DNA from: JAUWCL01 sp964599375
GTDB lineage: Bacteria > Krumholzibacteriota > Krumholzibacteriia > Krumholzibacteriales > Krumholzibacteriaceae
Length of the DNA stretch: 64,000 bases
Assembly: GCA_964599375.1 (NCBI GenBank)
Contig: CAZREW010000006.1
Coordinates: 62,001 to 126,000 of the forward strand
Reading direction: 5' to 3'
This document shows positions 7,865 to 15,922 of the stretch, in pieces. Positions within the stretch are counted from its first letter, which is position 1; every line of letters starts with the position of its first letter. Under the pieces are notes generated by a model that had not been told where the DNA came from, made no database searches, and was given only the letters and a program-made list of their open reading frames with translations. The position numbers and the translations under genes are program-made.

Positions 7865-8347
7865 ATGGAACTGAAGACGGTGAAGATCGAGAAGCCGTCG
7901 GAGATCAACTTCATCCTCGGACAATCTCATTTCATCAAAACAGTGGAGGATCTCCACGAGGTCGCGATAGCCTCAGCCCCCGGGATCAAGTTCGGCATAG
8001 CATTCTGCGAGGCTTCCGGGGACTGCCTGATCCGCATCTCGGGTAACGACGACGAGATGGTAGAGCTGGCCAAAAGCAACGCCGCGGCGATCGGGGCGGG
8101 ACACTCGTTCATAATGTTCATGAAGGATGCGTTCCCGATACACATCCTCAACGCGGTCAAGGATGTCCCTGAGGTCTGCGGCATATTCTGCGCGACAGCA
8201 AACCCGGTCGAGGTCATAGTCGCAGTGTCGAAGCAGGGCCGCGGGATACTCGGCGTCATCGACGGAGAAAAACCGAAGGGCACCGAGGACGAAGAGGGAA
8301 AGGCCTGGCGGCACGACATCCTGAGGAAATTCGGATACAAGCTCTGA
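7865..8347 (+). CDS. adenosine-specific kinase family protein
   Basis: The 160-residue product matches the small adenosine-specific kinase family (former DUF355) over its whole length: LGQSHFIKTVEDLHE, APGIKFGIAFCEASG, AAAIGAGHSFI, VPEVCGIFCATANPVEVIV and QGRGILGVIDG. The family is known mostly from archaea and thermophilic bacteria and has been linked to nucleoside binding; its cellular role is poorly known. I chose ATG 7865 because GGAGG lies 6 nt upstream; ATG 7859 overlaps that site. It is probably co-transcribed with the sigma-54 activator upstream and converges on another activator gene. Confidence 0.88.
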   Translation: MELKTVKIEKPSEINFILGQSHFIKTVEDLHEVAIASAPGIKFGIAFCEASGDCLIRISGNDDEMVELAKSNAAAIGAGHSFIMFMKDAFPIHILNAVKDVPEVCGIFCATANPVEVIVAVSKQGRGILGVIDGEKPKGTEDEEGKAWRHDILRKFGYKL

Positions 8348-8366
8348 CGCCGGCGATCATGACCGG

Positions 8367-9377
8367 TCAGCAGTCCTTCTTCTCCCGTAACACTATGCCG
8401 TGCCTGCGCATACGATACAGGAGAGTCGTCCTCTTCAGGCCGAGGATCGACGCCGCCCTGCTGTGGTTCGACCCAGCCCTCCTGAGGGCGCCCAGTATCT
8501 CCTCCCTCTCAAACCTGCGGAGCTTTCCGTCGAGCCCTGTCTGGTCCCCGGGCGTGGGATCGAGGAGACCGGACACTATCCCTGCCGGGAGATCCGTCAT
8601 CTCGAGCCTGCCCGAACACTTTCTCAGGGCCGCCGCGACTACCTCGTTCTGAAGCTGCCTGACATTGCCCGGCCAATCGAACGACTCGAGGGCAAGCTGT
8701 GCCGCGGGCGAGACCGTCAGCGGCCCTATCGAGTATTCAGAGACCAGGCGTGATATGAAATGAGAGGAGAGAGGCATTATGTCGGCTTTGCGCTCACGCA
8801 GCGGGGGAATCCGGAAAACGACCGCGGACAGCCTGTAATACAGGTCGTCCCTGAAGGAACCCAGCTCTATTTCAGCTGGCAGGTCGCGGTTTGTGGCCGC
8901 GACGACCCTCGCGCCAGATCTTCTCGCGACACTCTCGCCTACAGGCATATACTCCCCTGAATCGAGGAATCTCAGGAGTCTTGCCTGGGCCCCGGGATCC
9001 GCTTCACCGATCTCATCGAGAAACAGCGTACCTCTGTCGGCTGCGGCGGCGAGGCCGGACTGATGCCTCACGGCGCCGGTGAACGCTCCCTTGACATGAC
9101 CGAAAAGGAAACTCTCGAACAGGTCTCCACGGAGAGTGGAAGCATTAACGGGGATAAAAGGGGATCTCGCCCTGCCGCTCCATCTGTGGATAAGCCTGGC
9201 AACGACTTCCTTGCCCGTGCCGGACTCTCCCGTTATAAGGACCGGCACCGGAAACGGGGATATCCTGCGGATCTCATCGAGGAGTCCCTTCATGGCTGGA
9301 TCAGCTGTGATGAAGGCTGGCGATTTTTCCTTCTGCATATCGGTCGGTCCGCCCAGCCGGATGCCCGCATCCGACAC
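8367..9377 (-). CDS. sigma-54-dependent activator without sensor domain
   Basis: The 336-residue protein begins almost directly with the AAA+ domain (Walker A GESGTGKE at 50-57, GAFTGA near 98, Walker B GTLFLDEIGE near 118, DLYYRL) and ends with a Fis-type HTH (GSNHSRAASILGLKRTTLLY). It has no receiver, PAS or GAF domain, as in PspF-type activators, so control is likely through a partner protein or through expression. An alternative start is ATG 9338. A consensus sigma-70 promoter (9485-9513) lies upstream, with a leader of about 100 nt. It converges with the adenosine-specific kinase gene. Confidence 0.9.
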   Translation of the reverse strand: MSDAGIRLGGPTDMQKEKSPAFITADPAMKGLLDEIRRISPFPVPVLITGESGTGKEVVARLIHRWSGRARSPFIPVNASTLRGDLFESFLFGHVKGAFTGAVRHQSGLAAAADRGTLFLDEIGEADPGAQARLLRFLDSGEYMPVGESVARRSGARVVAATNRDLPAEIELGSFRDDLYYRLSAVVFRIPPLRERKADIMPLSSHFISRLVSEYSIGPLTVSPAAQLALESFDWPGNVRQLQNEVVAAALRKCSGRLEMTDLPAGIVSGLLDPTPGDQTGLDGKLRRFEREEILGALRRAGSNHSRAASILGLKRTTLLYRMRRHGIVLREKKDC

Positions 9378-9484
9378 TCCCGGTCTCCCCCGGACACAGA
9401 AACGGGAAGACGAAAGTGTCCCCCCTTTTCGCTGTCTCGGGCGGCCTCACGGATGTGCCGCCGTATGTTCAGGTTTCGGAAGGG

Positions 9485-9513
9485 ATTATACCAGCAATGG
9501 CAGTATCTGTCAA
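9485..9513 (-). promoter_or_regulatory. sigma-70 promoter of the 8367-9377 activator gene
   Basis: On the minus strand TTGACA (9508-9513) and TATAAT (9485-9490) are both perfect consensus with a 17-nt spacer. The start site would be near 9478. Confidence 0.85.
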
Positions 9514-9576
9514 ATGCGCTGACATAGGTATAACTCCTCAACTTATTGTGATATTTACCGTTAGTCTTGTTGGATA

Positions 9577-9605
9577 TTGACAAAAAGGAACCGTTATGGT
9601 ATACT
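9577..9605 (+). promoter_or_regulatory. sigma-70 promoter of the small RNA gene
   Basis: TTGACA (9577-9582) and TATACT (9600-9605) are separated by 17 nt. No open reading frame with a ribosome-binding site follows before the terminator, so the product is most likely an untranslated RNA. Confidence 0.85.
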
Positions 9606-9611
9606 GCACCA

Positions 9612-9736
9612 CGATTAGCAACAGGTTCCGAGGGGTTGCTTGAAGACCTGACATCTTAGGATTACTTGAATTACTGACACCAGTTCGGCCTAGATTGCTT
9701 ATCTCGCGCCCGCCTCACGGCGGGCGCTCCTTTTTT
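9612..9736 (+). ncRNA. candidate small RNA, about 125 nt, family unknown
   Basis: It is bounded by a near-consensus sigma-70 promoter and a strong intrinsic terminator. Inside are a 6-bp hairpin AGCAAC/GTTGCT (9617-9640), a small ACTG/CAGT hairpin (9673-9684) and the 9-bp terminator stem. It lacks the SRP RNA loop motif and is not tRNA-like or tmRNA-like. A 6S-type regulator cannot be excluded: the size is on the short side and I could not draw the long interrupted rod typical of 6S RNA. A trans-acting sRNA is equally possible. The transcript ends exactly at the 3' end of the convergent permease gene. Confidence 0.65.
9706..9736 (+). terminator. intrinsic terminator of the small RNA
   Basis: GCGCCCGCC (9706-9714), loop TCAC, GGCGGGCGC (9719-9727), then TCCTTTTTT. 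The T run is on the plus strand only, so it serves the RNA gene rather than the leftward permease gene. Confidence 0.9.
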
Positions 9737-11316
9737 CAGTGCTCCTGTAGATCGAGCCCCTTCCCCGTGCGCTTCGTGACGGACCGCTCCCAGAGATAGA
9801 AAGCCATGAAGACGACGGCGAAGCAGAAGTAGCCGAACGCCCAGGGCCCGCCGGCGTTCCATCCGAGCACGCTTACCGTCTCGTTCCCCGAAAACTCGTA
9901 GGTGTGGATCACGCCGAAGAAAGCCATTATCGCCGCGGCGAGGGACCAGAGCGAGGCCTTGCGGAATTCCCGTTCGATAAGGAAGACGCTGATCGCGGCG
10001 ATGATCATCGATGTGAATATGAACCCCCGCTCGAGGGCGAGCATCCCCCTGAACCCGTTAATAGGGACACCCTTTGCCGCCTCCTTCGTGAGCGTCGTTC
10101 CAGCCCCCTGGTATCCCAGCTTGAGCAGATTGATGCCCCACGCGGCGAAGGCGGGGAAGAGGCCGACCACTACCGCGGGAGCATGGTTCCTCGGCGTAGC
10201 CTGGAACGCCTGGGCCGAGATGATTATACCGATCCACAGGACGATCGCGATACCCGCCTCCATCGGTATGATCGTATTTATCAGACGGACCATCCCGAAC
10301 AATGCGACGATGACGAAGAAGATGCCGTTGAGAACCGAGTATCCCGTCCTCGCGCCCAGCCCCTTCCAGCCCGGATGCCCGATATATATCGTTGTCGGGA
10401 AGCACGAGCCGAAGAACGCGGCGATCAGGGTCCCGATCCCGTTGACCGCGAGCGATGGCCTGGTCTCATACCTATCGCCGGCAGCCTCGGCGCTCTCGAG
10501 GTTCTGCAGCGACCCGAGGACATTAAACAGCGCCATAGGGATGATGATGGAGAAATACTTCCACATGTAGGGGCTCCTGAGGATATCGAAAAGGTCCGCT
10601 CCGGCGAACCTGGGAGTGTAGAACCCGACCTGCGACGCGGCCGCCGATACTGCTCCGCCGTCCATCAATCCGAACACCCATGCCAGCACGGTCCCCGCCG
10701 CAAGGGCGACCGCTCCCCCGGGCAGGCCGAACGGGAACTTCACGCGCGCGAAGTACTGGATCAATATGATCGCCAGAGGCAACATCGCGATGAGCGGTTT
10801 CTCGAATGTCTGGAACGCGAAATCCATCGATATGAATGTTATCGCTATACCGGCCAGCGTCGAGAGCAGAGCGGCCCTCGGCGTTATCCGCCTGAGGACG
10901 TCGACGAAGAAGGCCCCCGAGAACTCGATTATCCCGCTGCCGAGACAGGCTAAAAGGCCTACTTTCCAGGCCATCTCGTAGCTTCCCGTCTCCCTGTAGA
11001 CCGGCCCCATTATGAAGATCAGGTAGGCGAAGAGGCTGACCGTGTTGATACCGTAGGGAAGCGCCGTGACGTCAGTGCGCCTCTCCCTTTTAGCGAGCTT
11101 TCTCGCCTGCCATGAATAGAAGAGATTGCCTATGATGACCGAAAGCGCCGCGCCGGGCATAATCCTCGTGAAAACGAACTCGGACGGGATGCCGGCGATG
11201 ATCGGGCAGAGCGTCGCGATGAGAAGAAACTGGATGAGATTGTCGATGGCCAGCCCGAAGAAGCCGTCGATATCGCGTTTCACGATCCATGGATACGCGA
11301 ATGAGCTGTCTTCCAT
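9736..11316 (-). CDS. NCS2-family purine/xanthine permease-like transporter
   Basis: The 526-residue inner-membrane protein has about 12-14 hydrophobic segments. Features of the nucleobase-cation symporter-2 family include the N-terminal FFGLAIDNLIQFLLI, the TALPYGINT motif in TM3, and FFGSCFPTTIYIGHPGWKGLGARTGYSVLNG in the core. It belongs to the AzgA-like or uncharacterised branch rather than the classical UraA/XanQ branch, so the substrate (purine base, uracil or other) is uncertain. The start has a perfect AAGGAGG site. Its promoter (11356-11384) overlaps an inverted repeat and is divergent from the lipoprotein promoter. Confidence 0.85.
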   Translation of the reverse strand: MEDSSFAYPWIVKRDIDGFFGLAIDNLIQFLLIATLCPIIAGIPSEFVFTRIMPGAALSVIIGNLFYSWQARKLAKRERRTDVTALPYGINTVSLFAYLIFIMGPVYRETGSYEMAWKVGLLACLGSGIIEFSGAFFVDVLRRITPRAALLSTLAGIAITFISMDFAFQTFEKPLIAMLPLAIILIQYFARVKFPFGLPGGAVALAAGTVLAWVFGLMDGGAVSAAASQVGFYTPRFAGADLFDILRSPYMWKYFSIIIPMALFNVLGSLQNLESAEAAGDRYETRPSLAVNGIGTLIAAFFGSCFPTTIYIGHPGWKGLGARTGYSVLNGIFFVIVALFGMVRLINTIIPMEAGIAIVLWIGIIISAQAFQATPRNHAPAVVVGLFPAFAAWGINLLKLGYQGAGTTLTKEAAKGVPINGFRGMLALERGFIFTSMIIAAISVFLIEREFRKASLWSLAAAIMAFFGVIHTYEFSGNETVSVLGWNAGGPWAFGYFCFAVVFMAFYLWERSVTKRTGKGLDLQEH

Positions 11317-11355
11317 GCTTCCTCCTTGATTGCTGCGTCCGGTTACGCGGCCCTG

Positions 11356-11384
11356 ACTTTACAGATGAACGGGCGAACGTTCAA
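11356..11384 (-). promoter_or_regulatory. sigma-70 promoter of the NCS2 permease
   Basis: On the minus strand TTGAAC (11379-11384) and TAAAGT (11356-11361) are separated by 17 nt; start near 11349. Confidence 0.6.
11367..11382. promoter_or_regulatory. inverted repeat, possible operator
   Basis: GAACG-GGCGAA-CGTTC overlaps the -35 element of the permease promoter, a position suited to repression. Only one copy was noticed. Confidence 0.35.
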
Positions 11385-11403
11385 ACAGGAATTTTTATCA
11401 TCG

Positions 11404-11432
11404 TTGACGTGGAGGAAGTATTCTCATAGAGT
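11404..11432 (+). promoter_or_regulatory. sigma-70 promoter of the beta-propeller lipoprotein
   Basis: TTGACG (11404-11409), 17-nt spacer, TAGAGT (11427-11432); start near 11439, leader about 47 nt. Confidence 0.5.
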
Positions 11433-11485
11433 CTCCATGAATAAACGATGTTCCGGGGGATACTGACCAGGGATGGTGTCCTGTC

Positions 11486-12808
11486 ATGAGCACTTCGAAC
11501 AAGACCGCTTCGATCCTCTTCATCCTGATTTTTCCATTCTCGCTTCTCGTTTCATGCAGCGGCGACAAGACTGACGACGATCTGGAAGGCCTGTCGAGGA
11601 TAATCATCTCTGGGGGCGATCACCAGACCGAAAGGGTCGGCGCGGTACTGCCTGAGCCGATGATCGTGAGAGTGACTGATATCGCAGGGCAGCCGAAGCC
11701 CGGAGCGCCCGTCTTCTTCAGCACCCAGAACCCGGGCGCCGCCGTAGACCCGTCGATGGCGTACACCGACAAGAACGGGTACGCGTCGGCTATCTTCATG
11801 CTTGGCTCGGTCGCTGGAGCACAGGCGGTCGGAGTCAGATCGGGCAGCGATTCCACTACGTTCAATCATACCGCCAAAGCGCTCGGATGCACCGAGGAAA
11901 ACCCGGAGGGAGCCTGCCAGTGGCCGGCCGGGCACGTGTTCATAACGACGACCTCGTCCTCGATGCTCACCGTGGTCGGATCGGTCCTGATCGATTTCGA
12001 TCCCGAGACAGGCACCACGGAGAAGGTCCTGGAGACCGACCTGATCCTCCGTGACATCGGTTTCTCATCGAGGGGAGAGATGTTCGTCGCCACGAACGAG
12101 AAAGTATACAAGGTGGGGCCCGCGACCAAAGCTCTCACGGAGTATGCCGACATCCCCGTGCTGACCGGCAGCGAGATAGAATTCAACATGGGTGGAGTGC
12201 TGCTGCTCGTCGGCAATACGAACTTGTACACGATAGGATGCCCCGGACAGGACGTCTCGCTGCTCTCCGAATACTACCTCGTGAACTACGAGAACCTCGC
12301 CGTGGACCCGGTGACACGCGACTTCTACATCGCGACCGGCAGCGGGCCGCTATACAACATCGACTACAACGAATGGGACGGGATAGGCGAAGTGACCGGC
12401 AGCGTCAGGTTCGAACTCAATACCGGCGCCGGCTCGCCGAAAGGGATGTGCGTCGACATGGAGGAATTCCTCTACATCACGATCGACAGCAACGACAACG
12501 CGAGAAGCGTAGCGAGGATAAAGCCCGGTATGGAAAACGACCCCAAATGGTTCGACTTCTACGATTATTTCGGTGGCAACAACCAGCTTGCCGGCCGCTG
12601 GGGAGACATCACCGTTCACGGAGACTATCTGTACCTGATCGATACGCGGATGAACAGGCTCGTGGTCCTGGACGCTACGGGCACCACGGACGAAGAGAAG
12701 TTCGTCACCGAATATCCAGACGAGGTGTTCTCCCGCAGCAACTCCGATTCGGAGAGGTACGGGATCGCCGCCGTGCCGGAGTGGATCGTGTGCCTTGGGG
12801 AGGACTGA
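11486..12808 (+). CDS. lipoprotein with Ig-like (Big-type) domain and predicted beta-propeller
   Basis: The 440-residue protein has a lipoprotein signal (lipobox LLVSC, Cys24). Residues about 35-130 look like an invasin-type bacterial Ig domain (RVTDIAGQPKPGAPVFFST, then TDKNGYASAIFMLG). Residues about 145-435 are short beta-strand repeats of the NHL/SMP-30 beta-propeller style (for example FYIATGSGPLYNIDY, YLYLIDTRMNRLVVLD). It is probably anchored to the outer membrane and exposed to periplasm or surface. No active-site motif was recognised, so binding or scaffold function is more likely than catalysis. It converges with the S9 peptidase gene, 24 bp apart. Confidence 0.65.
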   Translation: MSTSNKTASILFILIFPFSLLVSCSGDKTDDDLEGLSRIIISGGDHQTERVGAVLPEPMIVRVTDIAGQPKPGAPVFFSTQNPGAAVDPSMAYTDKNGYASAIFMLGSVAGAQAVGVRSGSDSTTFNHTAKALGCTEENPEGACQWPAGHVFITTTSSSMLTVVGSVLIDFDPETGTTEKVLETDLILRDIGFSSRGEMFVATNEKVYKVGPATKALTEYADIPVLTGSEIEFNMGGVLLLVGNTNLYTIGCPGQDVSLLSEYYLVNYENLAVDPVTRDFYIATGSGPLYNIDYNEWDGIGEVTGSVRFELNTGAGSPKGMCVDMEEFLYITIDSNDNARSVARIKPGMENDPKWFDFYDYFGGNNQLAGRWGDITVHGDYLYLIDTRMNRLVVLDATGTTDEEKFVTEYPDEVFSRSNSDSERYGIAAVPEWIVCLGED

Positions 12809-12832
12809 TCCTCGAGGCCCGCAGGATATCTG

Positions 12833-14887
12833 TCAGCCTTCGCCTTTCAAGTACTGGTCCATCCACCCGATGAACTGCCCATAATAGAAGATGTTGTTTT
12901 CCGGCTTGAGGATCCAGTGCCCCTCATCCGGGAAGTACAGGAGCCTCGAAGGCACTCCCTGCCTCTGCAGGGCCGTGAACATCTGCAGCCCCTCCCCCAC
13001 CGGCACCCTGAAATCGAGCTCGCCGTGCACGACCAGGGTCGGCGTGCTGAACGCCGAGGCATAGCTATGCGGGCTCCATTTCTCGTAATCCTCGGGGTCG
13101 TCCCACGGAGTTCCGCCGAGGTCCCATTCGGGGAACCACAGCTCCTCTGTGACTCCGTACTTGCTCACAAGGTTGTACGCTCCCGCCATCGAGACGAGCG
13201 CGGCGAAACGGTCCGTGTGCCCCGCTATCCAGTTGACCATGTATCCACCGTACGACGCTCCCGCCGCACCTATCCTTGCGGAGTCGACGTAATCCCGGGC
13301 CGATAGCCAGTCGAGGCCCCGCATTATATCCTCGTAGCACTTCCCGCCCCAGTCGCGGCTGATCGAGTTGACGAACTCCTGGCCGAACCCGTCGCTGCCG
13401 TGGAAGTTAGGGATGAATATCACGTATCCGGCCGCCGCGAAGGTCTGGGCGTTCCAGTTCGTGAACCACGAGTCGGTGAATGCCGACTGCGGCCCCCCGT
13501 GGATCAGCATTATCGCCGGATAGCGCCGCGACGGATCGAATCCGGGCGGCTTAATCAGGAAGGCCTGGATCGTAGCTCCCCCGGCGCCTTCGTACCTGAC
13601 GTCCTCGGCGGAGTTCATCTCGAGTTTCGAGAGAAGGGGCTGGTTGAACGTGCTTATCCTCTCAGGGTCTCCTCCGCCTGATGGGACCTTCCAGATCGAG
13701 TGCGGGTAGTCAAAACTGCTCCGCGCGAAGACGAGCGTCCTCCCGTCCGGCGATACCCGTGGGGAGGAGTTGTTCGAGTGCTCGACCAGCTTCGTGACCG
13801 TGCGCTTCTTGATATCAAGGCTGAAGAGCGGCTTTTGGCCTTCGTCGCCCGCGGTGAAATAGATCTTTTTCGACCGCGGGCCCCAGACGAACTCCATCAC
13901 CCATCTGTCCAGCCGCGGGGTGAGCTCGACTGTCTCGCCGTTCTTCCTGTCCATGAGCATGAGCCGCCACCTGTCGGCCTCGAAACCGGGGACCGACTGC
14001 GCTCTCCAGGCGAGCCAGCGCCCATCGGGGCTGTACGCCGGCGATTCGTCAGCGGCGGGATTATCGCCGAGCCGCTTCATCTCCCCCGTTTCGAGATCGA
14101 TGACAAACAGCTCGGTATCAGTCGAGACCGCTTCCATCTCGCCGGTCTTCGATACGCAGCAGATCTCCCCGCCATCCGGCGAGAACGCGTAATCGCCGGA
14201 GCCTCCCCAGGGGAACGGAGGGAAATCGCGGTCGAGCCCTGTGGTCAGGTCCCTCGTGACGCCGGACCCCACATCGACTATGAACAGATGGTTACGCCTG
14301 CCTTCCTTCCATGTGTCCCAGTGCCTGTAGAGCAGATGGTCGATGACCCTCGCCTTGACCGGATCGTCCTCCATCTCCTTCTCCCTCGCCGCGTTGCACG
14401 AGTCATCGGGGCATCCGGGATGGACGAAGGAATAGAACGCGACCCTGTCCCCGTCAGGCGACCAGACGGGGTCGTGAGCGCCGGTGGAGATATCGGTAAG
14501 CCTGACCGCCTCTCCACCGGAGGCAGGGATCATCCAGATCTGCGAAGATCCGCCCCTGGTAGACACAAAAGCGATCCTGTCCCCGTCAGGCGACCATCGC
14601 GGATGGGAATCGGCACCCTGACCCGACACAAACCTCACCACCGGGCCGCCACCGAGCGGCGCGACCCAGATGTGAGTCTCGTTCCTGTTCGCCGCGATGT
14701 CCGGCACGGACACCGTGAACGCGACCTTCCTGCCGTCCGGCGATATCTGGGGGTCCGAGCAGCGCGTCATCGACGCGAACTTCTCGACTGTAAGAACCTC
14801 CGAGCCGCGGGCAGACCCCGCGGCTGTCACTGATGCCGCAACTGACAGCAGCAGCAGAGCCAGTGTCACTGTTATCCGGTCCTTCAA
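12833..14887 (-). CDS. S9-family prolyl oligopeptidase / acylaminoacyl peptidase, secreted
   Basis: The 684-residue enzyme has a Sec signal (residues 1-28), a TolB/WD40-type beta-propeller (about 40-400; repeated SPDG motifs such as ISPDGRKVAF and WSPDGDRIAF) and an alpha/beta-hydrolase domain (about 430-684). The catalytic serine is in GASYGG near 547, the aspartate in HGELDFRVP near 625 and the histidine in DEGHW near 657, so the triad is complete. It should cleave short peptides in the periplasm for peptide nutrition or turnover. Just upstream is the terminator of the STAS operon, so it needs its own promoter, which I could not identify. Confidence 0.93.
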   Translation of the reverse strand: MKDRITVTLALLLLSVAASVTAAGSARGSEVLTVEKFASMTRCSDPQISPDGRKVAFTVSVPDIAANRNETHIWVAPLGGGPVVRFVSGQGADSHPRWSPDGDRIAFVSTRGGSSQIWMIPASGGEAVRLTDISTGAHDPVWSPDGDRVAFYSFVHPGCPDDSCNAAREKEMEDDPVKARVIDHLLYRHWDTWKEGRRNHLFIVDVGSGVTRDLTTGLDRDFPPFPWGGSGDYAFSPDGGEICCVSKTGEMEAVSTDTELFVIDLETGEMKRLGDNPAADESPAYSPDGRWLAWRAQSVPGFEADRWRLMLMDRKNGETVELTPRLDRWVMEFVWGPRSKKIYFTAGDEGQKPLFSLDIKKRTVTKLVEHSNNSSPRVSPDGRTLVFARSSFDYPHSIWKVPSGGGDPERISTFNQPLLSKLEMNSAEDVRYEGAGGATIQAFLIKPPGFDPSRRYPAIMLIHGGPQSAFTDSWFTNWNAQTFAAAGYVIFIPNFHGSDGFGQEFVNSISRDWGGKCYEDIMRGLDWLSARDYVDSARIGAAGASYGGYMVNWIAGHTDRFAALVSMAGAYNLVSKYGVTEELWFPEWDLGGTPWDDPEDYEKWSPHSYASAFSTPTLVVHGELDFRVPVGEGLQMFTALQRQGVPSRLLYFPDEGHWILKPENNIFYYGQFIGWMDQYLKGEG

Positions 14888-14901
14888 TATTCCACCTCCG
14901 G

Positions 14902-14929
14902 AAAAAAAGACGCCCGGCAGGTACCGGGC
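14902..14929 (-). terminator. intrinsic terminator of the STAS operon
   Basis: Read on the minus strand, GCCCGG-TACCTG-CCGGGC (14912-14929) is followed by GTC and a run of seven T (14902-14908). A second, stronger GC-only hairpin lies upstream in the same transcript (GGCCGCCGC/GCGGCGGCC, 14953-14973). Confidence 0.75.
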
Positions 14930-15011
14930 ATCGTGTCGTCATATCCTGTTTCGGCCGCCGCGGCGCGGCGGCCCGCTTTCGGGGACAGCCGGCCATGCAG
15001 GCGCTCACCGG

Positions 15012-15353
15012 TCACTTCTGAAGGCTTTCGATAGCCTCCTTCTCATTGTCGAATACGTCGAATATGAGGTTAAGCCGTGTCACCTGGAGGATGCCGAGGA
15101 CCCTGTCGTTCGGATGCGCCAGCTTTATGACGCCGCCCTTTTTCGCGAACTTCGACCTGGCGGACACCATGATCCCCAGACCCGTACTCGAGATCCATTT
15201 CACCTTTGAGAGATTGATCACGAGGTCGAGTGTTCCCTCTTCTGCCAGTTCCATGACCATGTCTACCAGCTTCATGTTCTCCGGACCGCCGTACATCTCT
15301 CCCGAAAGCTCGAGAACGGTGACTCCGTCGACTTCCTTCTTCTTGATCTTCAT
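15012..15353 (-). CDS. STAS-domain protein (anti-anti-sigma factor type)
   Basis: The 113-residue protein is a single STAS domain: GVTVLELSGEMYGGPENMKL, then LVINLSKVKWISSTGLGIM with the serine where SpoIIAA/RsbV-type proteins are phosphorylated. Such proteins release a sigma factor or signalling partner from an anti-sigma kinase. I chose ATG 15353 because the domain starts there; the frame extends 24 codons further upstream. It is the second gene of a two-gene operon with another STAS protein; no HPK-type kinase or PP2C phosphatase lies nearby. Confidence 0.88.
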   Translation of the reverse strand: MKIKKKEVDGVTVLELSGEMYGGPENMKLVDMVMELAEEGTLDLVINLSKVKWISSTGLGIMVSARSKFAKKGGVIKLAHPNDRVLGILQVTRLNLIFDVFDNEKEAIESLQK

Positions 15354-15396
15354 CCTGTCTTCCTTTGCGCTAAAACTCCGGCTGCATGGGTGCCGG

Positions 15397-15738
15397 TCAG
15401 AAACTAGTGACGGCCTCGGCCTCATCCTCGAATGTCTCGAATACCTCGGGGATCAGTCCGCAGGTCTTCAGTACAACGCCCACGCGATCAGAAACGGACA
15501 GGAGCTTGAGAGCCGCCGTTTCTCTCTTCGCCGAAGCGTATGAAGCGATTAGCACACCAGCGCCCAGGGAGTTGAGCCACTTGACATCCTTCAGGTTGAG
15601 CAGAAACTTCCTCTGCCCTTCCTCGATATTGTGCTTGATGATCTCCTGTATCTTCTCTGAATCAGGACCGCCGTCGATCTGACCCTCGAGGTCCAGGATC
15701 AGGACTCCGCCTTCATCTCTCAAAGAGATGTTGAGCAT
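15397..15738 (-). CDS. STAS-domain protein (anti-anti-sigma factor type)
   Basis: Also 113 residues, a single STAS domain: GGVLILDLEGQIDGGPDSEK and LLNLKDVKWLNSLGAGVLI. The candidate phospho-serine is kept but the usual SSxGLG signature is altered to NSLGAG. The shared GGP(E/D) and VKW segments suggest that it and its neighbour arose by tandem duplication. The gene is transcribed first from the promoter at 15848-15876, with a leader of about 100 nt. Confidence 0.88.
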   Translation of the reverse strand: MLNISLRDEGGVLILDLEGQIDGGPDSEKIQEIIKHNIEEGQRKFLLNLKDVKWLNSLGAGVLIASYASAKRETAALKLLSVSDRVGVVLKTCGLIPEVFETFEDEAEAVTSF

Positions 15739-15847
15739 CTCGAACTCCTCCCTCTAGGTGTTCCCATATTCTTTATTTTCAAGCGCACTTACACCAATAA
15801 TAAGAATATCCGCAGTCCCAGACAAACGGAAAATCTCGTGTTTTTTT

Positions 15848-15876
15848 ATCGTATCACCGGTCCAGGAGGCTGTCAA
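15848..15876 (-). promoter_or_regulatory. sigma-70 promoter of the STAS operon
   Basis: On the minus strand a perfect TTGACA (15871-15876), 17-nt spacer and TACGAT (15848-15853), followed by a run of seven A. Confidence 0.75.
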
Positions 15877-15922
15877 GCGCAGTCGGCCCCGCTCTGGCAT
15901 TCCGGGGTCTTTATTCCGGCCT

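Larger units (their letters stand above)
9378..9735. other. 358-bp region with back-to-back promoters and an RNA gene
   Basis: It contains a leftward sigma-70 promoter for the sensor-less activator, a rightward sigma-70 promoter about 65 bp away, and the small RNA gene with its terminator. No protein-coding gene is supported. Confidence 0.7.

Noticed and set aside
9578..9760. tRNA or tmRNA as identity of the small RNA
   Set aside because: No cloverleaf, no T-arm consensus, and no tag reading frame.
13700..14833. A 377-codon plus-strand frame
   Set aside because: Opposite the S9 peptidase, whose triad is complete; no signal or domain.
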